A DNA stretch of 64,000 nt from Schistocephalus solidus (taxonomy: Eukaryota > Platyhelminthes > Cestoda > Diphyllobothriidea > Diphyllobothriidae). This document shows positions 14,234-25,000 of the stretch, in pieces. The stretch is from positions 284,299-348,298 of the forward strand of contig WEDG01001078.1 of the NCBI GenBank assembly GCA_017591395.1. The letters run 5' to 3'. Below the pieces are notes generated by a model. It was not told the DNA's origin. It saw only the letters and a list, made by a program, of their open reading frames with translations, and did not search any database. Within the stretch, counting starts at the first letter, position 1. Each line of letters starts with the position of its first letter. Position numbers and translations under genes: made by a program.

Positions 14234-15090
14234 ATCAGCCTGGAATTTTCGTTATCTTTTAGACAATCCAAGGAGCACCCGACCAGAACGGTGGACGGCG
14301 CTAGTCGTTTGGGAACTGGATCGCTACAAATGAGATATTGCCGCTCTCAGCGAGACTTGATTCTCTGAGCAGGGTCAGTTGGAGGAGTTGGGTACTGGCT
14401 ACACATTCTTCTGGAGCGGCCGGTCAAAGGCAGAGCGACGGGACGCTGGTGTTGCCTTTGCCATCCAGACCGAAATCATGGGACGTCTGCCCTGTCTGCC
14501 GAAGGGTATCAATGATTGCCTGATGAGCCTCCACCTGCCTCTTCGGGGAGACCAGTTCGCCACCATCATCAGCGCCTACGCTCCCCCAATTACGATCTCA
14601 GATGCGACGAAGGACAAATTCTACGAGGACATGCACGTCCTGCTGGTGACTGTGTCTATAGGTGGACAAGTTAATTGTCCTTGTTGACTTAAACGCCCAC
14701 GTCGGGACGGACCACGCTGCTTGGCAGGGAGTGCTGGGTCCCCACGGTCTCGGTAGCTGTAAGGATAGCAGACTCCTTCTTCTGCGCACGTGTGCGTAAC
14801 ACCTTCTTTCTCCTTCGGTCGCAGGGAGAAGGCCACGTGGATGCACCCTCGGTCGCGGCGCTGGCATCTGCTGGACTATGTTCTCGTCTGGAGGCGCGAT
14901 CGATAGGACGTGCTTGTAACCAAGGCGATCTGCGATGCCGATGGCTGGACAGATCACCACCTCGTCATCTCCCAATTGAGGCTCCGATTGCATCCCCGAC
15001 GAAGGCCCTAAGGTAAGAGGCTGCCAGGTAAGTTAATTACTCTTTAATTAAATTTGCCTGCTCACTGTTTTGATTTCAGCAACCACATAA
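14234..15090 (+). pseudogene. RTE-type LINE: APE-like endonuclease domain (broken)
   Basis: Translation gives an apurinic-type endonuclease of the RTE clade: LDNPRS near the start, then [20 protein letters not shown] and [20 protein letters not shown], then [25 protein letters not shown] and TDHHLVIS. These correspond to the active-site blocks that nick target DNA. The usual Gly-Asp-Phe-Asn block is changed to Val-Asp-Leu-Asn. There are in-frame stops and a one-base frame change near 14660, with another between about 14800 and 14825. The domain leads directly into a linker (KLEDLHAPDDN) and then into the RT. A GT...AG stretch inside the linker looks like an intron but still codes. Confidence 0.9.
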
Positions 15091-15099
15091 ACGATAAAC

Positions 15100-16641
15100 T
15101 GGAGGACCTGCATGCTCCAGATGATAATGCTACGGTGGACACACGATGTTGTCAAGTGCTAAATGTCTTCCAGTCCACCGCCCTCGAAGTCCTTGGGTGC
15201 GCACGCCGTCAATACCAGGACTTTTTATGACAATGACGCCGACATCCGCAACTTACTCGTTTAGAAGAATGAACTAAACAAAGCCTTCATGGACCTTCGG
15301 ACTGACGCCATCAAAGCAAACTTCTTCAGATGCCGGCGCTTTGTACATCAACGGCTGCGGAAGATGCAGGAGGCCTGGATGATCCAAAAAGCTGAGGAAA
15401 TCCAGAGGTATGCGGACCACAATGAAATGAAAACCTTTTTCAAAACCATCAAGGCCATCTACGGCCCGTGTATCAAGGGGACCGCACCGCTGCTCAGCTC
15501 TGACGGCACAACACTGCTGACAGAGAAATCGCAAATTCTGAAGTGCTGGGCCAAACACTTCAGAAGTGTCCTTATTTGGTCATCAGCCATCTCCTATGCT
15601 GCCATTGACCGGCGCCCTCAAATTGACACGCAAAATAACCTAGAGCTGCTGCATTCCCTACCAGAAACAATCCGAGCCGTGCAGCAGATTTCCAGCGGTA
15701 AAGCTACGGGAGCCGAACCAATCCCACCGGAAGTCTACAGACATGGTGGGCACCGGCTGATAGCAGAACTCACAACACTCTTCCAGGAGATGTGGCGCCA
15801 AGGACCCGTTCCTCAGAATTGCAAAGACGTGACCATCGTCCATCTCTACAATTGGAAGGGAACCGGCAACTCTGTGATAATCACAGAGGCATCTCGTTGT
15901 TCAACATCGCCAGGAAGATTTTCTCCCGTATCCTTCACAGTCGTCTGAACGGTCACCTAGAGCAGGACCTGCTCCCGGAAAGCCAATGTGACTTCCGTTG
16001 ACACCGCGGAACAACCGATATGATCTTTGCCACCCGCCAGCTACAAGAGAAGTTTCAGGAAATGCGAACTCACTTATACACTACCTTCATGGATATGGCA
16101 TTAGCCTTTGATAGGGTGAATCACGACGGACTGTAGAAAGTCATGCAGAAATTCGGCTGTTCTGTGCGGTTAACGCACATGGTGCGTCAGCTTCATGAGG
16201 GAATGACGGCGCGCCTCACTGAAAATGGGACGGTATCCGAGGCATTCGCAGTGACCAACGGAGTGAAGCAGGGCTGCGTATTGACTTCCGCCCTGTTCAA
16301 CCTCATGTTCTCAGCTATGTTGATGGACGCCTATCGTGATGAGCATCCTGGGATCCGCATTGCTTACAGAACTGACGGGCACCTTCTCAACAGTCGGCGT
16401 ATGCAGGCTTTAGCATGCGTGTCTACGACTTCAGTCCATGACTTGCTCTTCGTGGACGACTGCGCCCTTAACACCGTGACGGAGGACATGCAAAGGAACA
16501 TGGACCTCTTCGCCGCAGGCTACGTCAATTTTTGATTAACAATCAGTACAGCCACAACGGTTGTCATGCACCAGCTACCACCCAACGTGGAATACAATGC
16601 TCCCCAAATAAATGTCAATGCTGCTCAACTCAAAAAAACCG
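15100..16641 (+). pseudogene. RTE-type LINE: reverse transcriptase domain (broken, 3'-deleted)
   Basis: The longest continuous part runs 15289-15948 and contains AEEIQRYADHNEMKTFFK, IYGPCIKGTAPLLSSDGT and SSGKATGAEPIPPEVYRHGG. After a frameshift near 15850 it continues with NRQLCDNHRGISLFNIARK. RT motif A is FMDMALAFDRV (about 16086-16118). Motif B reads TNGVKQGCVLTSALFNLMF. Motif C is FVDDCAL (16449-16469) with both Asp residues kept. Stops interrupt it after ESQCDFR (16001) and just before KVMQKFG. The protein would convert element RNA to DNA at the nick made by the upstream endonuclease. Soon after QINVNAAQLK the usual RT thumb and connector are absent, so this copy has lost roughly the last third of ORF2. 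Confidence 0.93.
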
Positions 16642-16690
16642 CATGGGCCTATTAGGACACATGCGCCTCCACGACAACCTCCGGTAAACC
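16642..16690 (+). pseudogene. C2H2-like finger tail of the RTE-type ORF2 (fragment)
   Basis: Just after the truncated RT, a short frame reads MGLLGHMRLHDN. This resembles the His-x3-His half of the C2H2 finger that closes related flatworm RTE-type ORF2 proteins. If so, an internal deletion has joined the RT palm directly to the C-terminal finger. The Cys half is missing, so the call rests on little sequence. Confidence 0.5.
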
Positions 16691-16774
16691 ACCGGAGGCT
16701 ACGCTACATCAGCGCACACTACCTACACCAATACATCGACAACCCCCTCTCAATCACCATTTACCAGAGTATAT

Positions 16775-16795
16775 CACGGTTTCCTAGAAACCGTG
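16775..16795. repeat. Short perfect hairpin
   Basis: CACGGTTTC and GAAACCGTG form a perfect 9-bp stem around a 3-base loop. It lies at the left edge of the duplicated GC-rich module that follows the RTE-type element. It could be a structured RNA end or a remnant of a terminal repeat; no function can be assigned. Confidence 0.8.
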
Positions 16796-17545
16796 GCGGG
16801 GAAGTCTGCCAATCTGACGCTTCCACCAGGCCACGCCGTCGGCTCAGTGTATGTGCTGTGTGTGTCGAGTGGCTGACCAGTGGACTGGGAGTCAGACGGC
16901 GATGGCTGCTCCATATCCCCTGAGTTGGTGAATCCTGGTGTGTGCGTAATGGGGGGCAGGTCGTGCTGTTGCGCGCGAAGACGGGTACGCCGATCCTTTA
17001 GCCAATGCGCCCACTCCCACGTCAGGCAACTGACCGGCTCGGACAGTGTCTGATGGTGGGGGTTGGGGAGAGAGTGAGGTCATCAGCTTAGCACATGTTC
17101 CTCACTATAAACAAACTGACGCGCTTAAAACTATCATGGTGCGCTAAAAGCCGTGGCTTGGAAGGTTGCCAACTCACGGGATAACTCGGACCGCGTGGTC
17201 AGCCCAATGTGTGGTTTGTGTGGAGTGGCTGACTGTCGGACTGAGGTTCAGGCTGCAATTACACCTTCTGAATGTGGCCTTTATGGCACTCCCACTCCAT
17301 GTGATCTGACCCAGGTGTGGTGGTACGCCCAGGGTCGGCTCCGGCCACACCAGCCACCTGCGCCCTCTCTCATCTTTGGTCTTCTTGACTCTGTCTTGAC
17401 ACCGGGCACAAGTGGGGGAAGGGGAGAGAGTGCGGTAGCTGCAGCGCAAGGCTACTATCAGTTTAAACTAATTCACGCGCAAGTCACCGTCCCTGAACCA
17501 CCTTGTGTGGAGCATATGGTGTACCTCGTCGAAATCGACGGTTGA
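16780..17545. repeat. GC-rich module in two diverged direct copies
   Basis: A segment starting at CCGTGGCGGGGAAG (about 16790) recurs from CCGTGGCTTGGAAG (about 17150). Both continue with similar blocks, for example TGTGTGTCGAGTGGCTGAC versus TTGTGTGGAGTGGCTGAC, each followed by a Pu-rich GGACTG segment. Several open frames here are a consequence of high GC and have no recognisable domain. The module may be the 5' leader of another RTE-type or SINE copy joined to the first element. Confidence 0.6.
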
Positions 17546-17559
17546 AATGTCGCTAGGTT

Positions 17560-19539
17560 ATCATACGTCATAAACGGGATTCTTCTGGACGAGAATAAAG
17601 GATTTTATCCGTTGCATTGGTTATGTTGGAAAAACAGAAAATAGGGTTTTAATGACAACTCAGGTCATGTAGTGTCAGGAACATTTGTAGCACCAATAAA
17701 CCCCTTTCAGGTAAAATTGTAACTCTTGTGAAACACGGTCAAAATTAAATTGTGACTGACATCATTGATATCACCTGCTTCAGCTTCGTCTATATTTCGA
17801 GGAGAATTTGGGTGTCAGTAATGATTTCGTGGATTGGGTATGCATGTGTCAGCAAATTACTTCGATAGAAAGGTTATTAAAGACAGCAATTAAAACAGGC
17901 GGTGTTGAATGACAAGGGTCATACGAATGACGGCCACAGAAGAGAAAATTGTAAACCGGCCGTAAATAAAGACCTAGTTGAGATTTCTGGAGCATTGCTA
18001 TTGACATTTCTTTAAAAGGTCGGCTTCGTGGATTTTTTTGTGCGAAACTTGTTAGCAAATGAATAAAACATTTAAGAAACCCTGAAGCAACCTCTAAATT
18101 ACAGAGAATTTCGGAACAAACCTTCACATCAACACAATTTAGAAATCGGTTAATTTGAACAATTCAATGGGCTAAGTTGGAGTATTCAGCTTACTAGTGC
18201 CCTTTAAAACTCATTATTCAGACCGTGAATTCGAGTTTTTTCTTTCGGTAGAAAATGTATTACAGTTTGCCTATATCTGCAGGCAGGCTACTCAAAATGG
18301 TTGGCTACAGCATTCCAGCCCTTACTGATAGTCCTGAGAGTTTTGCCACTGCACTTCGGTGAGGGACGAATTATAGTGCCGCTGCTTTTTCGGAAGTCTG
18401 CTTTCAGCATAAACTTATTCACATGTAAGCAACGATCCTGCAGCCAGCCTTTGTTGGTAAAAATGATGGATGGCATCGCTTGTGTTGACGAACTAAATTA
18501 TTTTAAATTAATATTGAAATACCTTTCTTCTCTAAACCGGATAAGGTAGATGGTCTATCTAAATAAATGCTAACAATCTTTCTGAAATGTGTTATCGAGA
18601 AGACTAATATTTAGTAGGAATGGTTTTACTAGTGATTATCTCACAGCATAATCAACAGATATTTCTGTCCAGACCGGATGCCGGTCATAGATCTAGCTTC
18701 ATTTACATCGCTTTGCAGAAACCTATTCCGGAAAACATTATTACTTAAGTGATACGAATTATATTATGTATTTCCAACGCGAATGTAAATTAAGATAGCT
18801 TTTAGATAAAACACGAATAAACTTTATTTCATTAGTCTCATCTAGTGAAGAATTACGGTTGAGCTAAATTTAATATGGGAAGAGAGAATACATATATGCA
18901 GTACTTAGGTTTAGTAGGAGGGACGAATGCACGATAATTCTTACGTGGAAAGTATGAAATACGTTGAGATTTTGACAAAAAATAATCAATATTGCAAGTC
19001 ACTCCACGTAGTCCCTTCTAATATCAGAGCCATTTCATTATTTCAATTAATATTTTATGAGGAAGGCTCACTTATGTCTATGCAAGAATAGAAGCTCCAC
19101 TTACACAGTAGCAATGCGAAATAATACTTCAAAAACTCTTGAGTCTTAGGAAAGTCGTTAGAGATATCCACAGAGCGGCTTATATTGCTAGTGGTTTGCC
19201 AAATCAAATCACCGTATTTGCTACTCTGTAAGGAAAGAGAAACTGTGCTGTCATATTTATATTGTCTTTCTTCAGATTTGCGCTTGCAGATACGCTTAGA
19301 TTTAAACATATTTCTCTAAAAGTGCTACGTGAAGTAAAAAGAGGCAAAATAACGTATCAAAAGTTCTGATCAGCAAGAAAAAAACTCTTGCTGAAAATAC
19401 CCGTTAGGAGAAATGCATCTCAGGACCCTTCTCTCATTTAAAATTATATAATACATGCAAGTTGATCAAGAAATAAAAACATAAGTTTGACATGAAAATG
19501 CGAATTTCAACTCTGGACCACTACTTATCTGATTATGCA
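17560..19539. other. AT-rich DNA, no gene recognised
   Basis: Minus-strand open frames at 17849-18127 (92 codons) and 18288-18476, and a plus-strand frame at 18301-18549, show no domain. I found no second copy of this segment in the window. Confidence 0.45.
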
Positions 19540-20900
19540 CTATTGCTGGATGATGTTAGTTGCCTGCTTATAACCTCAGGTCTTGTTTTTCTCTTAACCG
19601 CATAATTTGCAATAAGTTGGGCTCTTCTTCCGAGTAAGCAATGTTAAGATATCGAGTTTCTCCTAAATATTTCTAAAGATGAACGAATCAATACACTCGT
19701 ACACGTTCACAAAGTTACAATAATTAGCCAAACATCTGAACTGTGATCATAGTCAGAAAATGAAGTCAAAGTAGATATTGATATCGATTTATCAATGACG
19801 CAACTGGTTCTGTTTTTGAACCAATAATGTTAATTATTTATGTTACGAAACATACAAGGCTTAATCTTTCTGACAGACTTTTAAATCTCCCGCGTACGCG
19901 CTTCGCTCGTCAATAACCACAAGTTTATGTTGTACTTTTCGCCCTAAAGTTTGTGTTCTACGTAGACCAAAGTATATTCCTCTTAAAGGTGCATGTAATT
20001 TGCATTCTTCATGCTTGAGTGGAGCGCAAGATCTTTTCATGTTCTTCCAAGTAAATGTGACATTTATTTAGCAATAATTAATGGATATGTGTGGGCTTAT
20101 GTTCCTTGCTTTTTAACATTTTTTCATACAGATTAAACACATTCTGTCTCAAAGCCGCCTATTTCACATGCAAATAGCAGTCCGACTGTGTGACCAGAGC
20201 TGCCAATATAAGGTAACAAAAGCTTTTACTTCATAAAGGCGAAAAGAGAAGAGTTCGTTTGATTTTTAATAAATGATTACATCACACGATTGTTTTTCCT
20301 TTTTTTAATTAGCAAAATTTTTTTATTTAAAATGCAGTAAAATAAAGAGAAGGACGCACACGCTATTAAAAGTTGTTTTTCAGATATTAATTTCTATTTT
20401 AGTTAAATGCTACTCAAAGAGTCATTAACCTGTTACTGTGCTTCGATTGAGTCTTTATGCATGGCCATATAATCCAGTTATATGCACGCCGAAGCGATTG
20501 TGTTTCCTGTTTAATTTAGCCTAAAGTTAATAACAAATGCTTGATGTGTTGAGACACATAGTGTAGGAACATATAATTTAGCATGAATGAACTTCAAAAG
20601 TAGGTATTTTAAAAGGGCGTTATCCAGGGGTTTTATTCATTGATAAATGTTTTTGCTCAAAGGGAATCTGTCCCAAATTTGCGAAATATGGTACCAACTT
20701 TTTATGGATTTCTATATAGATATTTATATTTTTGGTGCTGTATCAACATAGATAATTTGAAAAGGATTGGTTTTTATGGATTTCTATATAAAATTTTTAT
20801 ATTCCGCTCAATTTGGTGCTGTATCTACATAGTTAATTTTAAAATGATTAATTTAGCACAAACATAAAGTACTGTTAAATTGCATCGTAATCGTTTTCTA
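19540..20900 (+). repeat. Dispersed repeat V, copy 1
   Basis: About 1.36 kb that aligns collinearly with the reverse complement of about 32640-33980. Anchors in order: GAGTAAGCAATGTTAAGATAT versus GATTAAGCAATGTAAGATTAT; GTCAAAGTAGATATTGATATCG versus GTCAAAGTAGATATGGATTTCG; CTACTGTGCCTCGATTG-like block; TTGATGTGTTGAG versus TTGACGTGTTGAG; CCAGGGGTTTTATTCATT versus CCAGGGGTTTAATTCATT; TTGGTGCTGTATC and GAATTGCATCGTA-like 3' block. I cannot match it to a named transposon family and see no long frame kept in both copies. Confidence 0.8.
20698..20850 (+). repeat. Tandem duplication inside repeat V
   Basis: The block TTTTTATGGATTTCTATATA followed by TTTGGTGCTGTATC and an ACATAGnTAATTT end occurs twice in a row. 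The other copy of V has this block only once, so the duplication occurred after the copies separated. Confidence 0.85.
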
Positions 20901-21489
20901 GCATCCCGTCTTTAGAAAATAGAATACAAACATAACAGCTGATTTAAACATCAACGCCTAAAGGTGTGGCTATTCCTCATAGACTATAAAGGATCCATCG
21001 CAAAGATTATAAGGACATATTCATAATAGTCATATATTTACTACTAGAAAACTTTTGAGACCTTATTTTGAAATCTTAGGTTTCGGAAGATTCTGGAGGT
21101 CAGTAGCAAACTTAACATTTAACACACAAAAGCATAAATGTGACGAGGTTTTGTCGAATAAGTCACACATTTCGGATTTAATTCAATCCGCTTATTTAAT
21201 TTTTTAGCAAATATAGGCATCGGCAGTAAGTGGCCAGCTGTTAACGTCAAATTTCTGAAACAAAACTCTCACCAATTTTATAAAACTTACGTAAACATTA
21301 GACATTAAGAGATTTAAATAAATTCCATAGATAGGGCGGATGATCACTGTTCCCAGTTGCAGCATCCATAGCACAGACTACAGATAAACATGGCGAAAAA
21401 GCAATTTAATATAAAATTTCAATAATGTAGAATTTGCAAAACGGATGTTCAGGAAAGTATCACACCCTTGGCAACAATCAGCGAGGCGA

Positions 21490-21780
21490 ATATGAGCTTT
21501 TGATTCTCTCAGAAGTAAGTTGGATATAACCTGGCTTACAAACCTATTGAAAATATTTAACGTCTTTAACTTCATTTGTTCCTTTCTCTGAGGATGGACT
21601 CCAGTAAAAACACAAAAGATGTCCTTGGGAGATTGGACACAAACTAGACCATATCATAACTCGATGTCGGGCATCGTGGTTCAGGTGGTTTAAAGCGTTG
21701 GCCTTTGCCCCTAAACCAGTTCACGAGATAGATGCATTGGACCAACGCAGGGGGCTAATGCGGTACACTTTAACAAATTC
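21490..21780 (+). repeat. Repeat U, SINE-like with a tRNA-type A-box
   Basis: This segment aligns with the reverse complement of about 31820-32105. Both contain GGATGGACTCCAGTAAAAA, then GTCGGGCATCGTG followed by a tRNA-like A-box stretch (GGTTCAGGTGGTTTAAAGCG here), then AGATAGATGCATTGGACCAA and GGGGGCTAATGC. The A-box suggests derivation from a tRNA gene and internal pol III promotion. I do not see a matching B-box, so the head is either decayed or unusual. The homology continues about 100 bases upstream of the tRNA-like start. Confidence 0.6.
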
Positions 21781-21989
21781 CATGCCTCGTAGTTGTGGTG
21801 GCACTGCGGGAGGCAGGCTCAGGTTACGCCAATGAATTATGCTCTGTCCCACCGAGCCCAGATGAGTGAGAAGGACATTACGTGGCAGATACTACCCATA
21901 ACGGCTATAAACACAGTTTCTACGGGTATACTGCAGTTTGAAGTAAAGCAATATTGTTGGAGAAAATTGTTTTACTAACTTGAATCTGA

Positions 21990-22545
21990 AAAGTAGTGCA
22001 AGTAGAAGTGGTGTGGAGGAGACACCATGTCAGTTCAAAATCCACAGGCACTTTCATAGCACTGACGTTCGAGGACAGCAAATTATTTGCAAAAAATGAA
22101 AACCTCATAAACCCCCATTTGCTTAAATCAGGTTTATCTGGACATACGTCCTTTAGCAGGCGCGGTGCCCGTTGCCATATGTATTCTTTGCTGAGAATTT
22201 GCCTAAACATATTAATTACCCAGTCGCCTCTCGATGAACAATTTCCAATAACATTGCCATCATGATAATGTGCAGAGTACGTATTACCTCAATAACCAAC
22301 ATGATATATGGAAGAACAACAATTACCAAGATTTTTGAAAGCACACTTTTTAAAAACGCATCGAGTAATGCCTCCTGGAAATATGCGTGAGCTACGAATG
22401 TAATAAATAATGCTGCATCACAGTACTTGTATCTTATTAAAAATATAAACTCTGCGCAAAACCTACCCCTGTCTGATGACGATTATGAAGATGGATCCGA
22501 ATACTGAGGCCAATATGTCAGACGATCAAAACTCATAGTTCATGC
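21990..22545 (+). mobile_element. PLE lineage A tail: C-terminal module and 3' UTR
   Basis: A plus-strand frame from 21996 (RRHHVSSKSTGTFIALTFED, LLKSGLSGHTSFSRRG) corresponds to the region after the GIY-YIG domain of lineage A, read elsewhere as HTFKFDEV...SRELLESWFSGPQS. Downstream (about 22480-22545) lies the lineage 3' UTR core, CTGATGACG...GGATCCGAATACTGAGGCC...TGTCAGACG. Everything upstream of the post-GIY-YIG part is missing. Confidence 0.7.
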
Positions 22546-23359
22546 AAGCACCACAAACGCCACAGCAGCTTCAAATTTTAATTCGATTTCATAAAAAAGA
22601 GAAGAAAGGATAGCGCGCAAACAGGGTGACAGAGGAAGGCGTTGGACCAAGAAAAAAACTAAATTTAGAACAAATAATTATAATTTGCGTAGACGTTCGT
22701 GTTACGGTTCTTTGATAAGTAAGAAAGATGATAAATCAGATAGAAAGGACATGCATTTTGTCTATCAAACAAACATTGCACGAATGGAAACCGTTCAATT
22801 TCATAAATATGCGATAGCATAGCAACTGAATTTTAAAATAATGGAAAATCTCATCACCTTATTGAACGTATAAAATGCTGCCACTTAGACCATGGAGCTT
22901 TAATGTCAATAAAAAAATGTCTTCTTCGAGCAACCATATCGGGTTCTTCTTAAAATGTTTATTAGGACCCGCATGTTTTCTTTAATTAGCGGGAAACCTT
23001 TTTGCACCTTCCGTGCTTTGAATGCATTTAAGCCCACCGAATATACGATATTCGTGGCCTACCATTATGCAGTGGACCTACTCGACCAACGGTTCGACAA
23101 AAACAACAGGCAACGAATAACAAATGTCCAATTGGCAGAAGCCTTGGGCCTCCTGCATTATTAGCATCTCAAAAATTCAGGGATTATACTTAAGATATGA
23201 GATTATTTCATGAATTAAATTTCAATTTAAATTTTTTTTTTTTCATATGCAATACGGTGTGTGCTGCGTTTGCGCTTTGAAGTGTTCCTCAAAAATAATC
23301 TAGATTAGCATTGTTGTTACTTACGACGTTGTAATTAATGGAAGTGCTCTGATAATGCA

Positions 23360-25000
23360 ACATTATCGCAGCCGCTTGCGTCCGCTGGAACAATTCCGAA
23401 AATTATTCCTCCCTTGTCAGAACTTTGTTTAAGCGAAAAATTTGTTTTAGCGTTGTAATCAAACTGCGAATTCTAATGTCTGTTGAAAACGAATCTCCAG
23501 TCACAGATGACTACAGTTAATTTTCAGTGCTACCCTATATGTGGAATTACCTACGACAGCCGCCGTGCTGTCCAGGCAGTTTGGAGTGAACATTCGATGC
23601 TACTGCAATCACATCAACGCAAAATACCTCCAACCCAGTCAGAGTAGCGAGAAATATCTTAATTGGTAAAATCTTTCCTAGTTTGAGAACAAATGAGGTA
23701 ACATTCTACTGTCGCGTTCTATTTTTCTCCTGCAACATAATTTTGCAGCGATTTGTTCTAGAATTTAGAAGCTTGAAATTGGCTACTGCGGAAATCATTG
23801 CTCCACTTGGTAGTAAGTCAGCGAAGATTGTAGCTGAAAGAGCAGCTTCACAGCATACGAAACTTGTTCAGAAACGCGGCCCCAGGAATAATATTAAGAA
23901 TCGTTGTTCTTTGTGTTAAAATGTTCACGTGCACTTACTTTTCAGAAGACACTGGGTCAACGAGTGGTTTGCCTGAAGCGGTAGACGCGACAGTCTGAAA
24001 AGCAAAGTCTGGCGACGTCTTTTATTCAGTCTAAATTTTGTTGTTAAACAGCGTGATCACCACAGCAAGCAGTTGAAGAGAATGTGAACAGAGTCTGAGA
24101 AAATGAGTTGTTCAATGATTCTGTTTTACATTAATTTTACTTTATAAGTTAAGAGAATCGGTCTTCCTTTAATGACTGCATGCTGATTGGAAATCGGACT
24201 TATTTTCAAAGCCCTATGTTGATAATGGTTCTAATATATCGAAAGCATGTGAGGAGCAATACATAAACCATTGTACTTTATACTGCTTAGAGCACAGCAG
24301 AGAAAAGCCCAGGCACTATGATGTCACATTAAAAAATGCTCCGAAGACTCATTTATGTTAGTTGGTTCTAAGCAGCAAGATAAAATTTTCTGGAATTTTA
24401 AAATTTTTCTAAAAAGAAAGAGATATCTGGATCTCATTTCCTAACAAATTCCATTAATGTTAAGTTTGCAAAAAAAATATTAAATATCATACGCAACAAA
24501 ATTGCTAAATTTTGACAAAAAAACGAAATCGTTAAAACGCTAAACGCAGCACACACAAAAGTACTTGTCAAATACATCTAAGTACAAAAGGCGAAGTTCA
24601 AGCTGAGTGAAGTGCGTCGTCAAATAAGATGTAGTCGTATTTGTAATATTAGACATTTTTTTGCAAGGTATGAGCTCATCTCTTAAGTATAATCAACGGA
24701 TTTTTGAGATGCTACTAATGTCACAAAGTCGAAGTCTTCTGCCAGTTGGACTAGTGTTATTCGTTGCCCGTTATTTGATGAACCATTGGTTGAGTATCTA
24801 CACTGCATAGTAGTAGGCAGTGAACATCGCATATTCTCTGGCGTTTATGCATTCAAAGCAGGGTAAGGTGCAAAAACGTTTTCCTGCCAATTCAAGCAAA
24901 GTTGAGGATCCTAGTAAACAGTCGAGAATAACTCGATTTGGTCGCTGGAACAAGACATTTATTTGACTAGTATTTCAGATCGATGCTCTTATTATCAGCT
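23360..25000 (+). repeat. Dispersed repeat XTZ, copy 1 (X and Z parts)
   Basis: The first 1.2 kb (X) aligns with the minus strand of 53030-54300 and of 44110-44945; anchors are CTCCAGTCACAGATGACTA, AGTCAGCGAAGATTGTAG, GCATGTGAGGAGCAA and a terminal GCAGCACACAC. The last 450 bases (Z) align with 45870-46330 on the plus strand. A short frame SAKIVAERAASQHTKLV near 23815-23870 recurs as SAKMVVKRAASRQTKVV on the minus strand near 44900, so the repeat probably once coded for protein. I cannot name the family. A middle part (T), seen in two other copies, seems to be missing here. Confidence 0.7.

Larger units (their letters stand above)
13560..16690 (+). mobile_element. RTE-type non-LTR retrotransposon, degenerate
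   Basis: Endonuclease, linker, reverse transcriptase and a finger-like tail follow each other on the plus strand in the order expected for a single RTE-clade LINE. Codons are much more GC-rich than the surrounding DNA, and the protein similarity is still easy to read, so this is one of the younger elements in the window despite its stops. No poly-A or other 3' tail is visible because the 3' part is rearranged. Confidence 0.88.

Noticed and set aside
15013..15076. Intron-like GT...pyrimidine-rich...AG stretch inside the RTE ORF2
   Set aside because: The stretch continues the ORF2 reading frame (GKRLPGKL, then LNLPAHCFDFSN, then KLEDLHAPDDN) as expected for the linker of this element family, so the splice-like signals are coincidental.
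22955..23164. 69-codon plus-strand frame as a gene
   Set aside because: No recognisable domain, no second copy and no splice context; such lengths occur by chance here.
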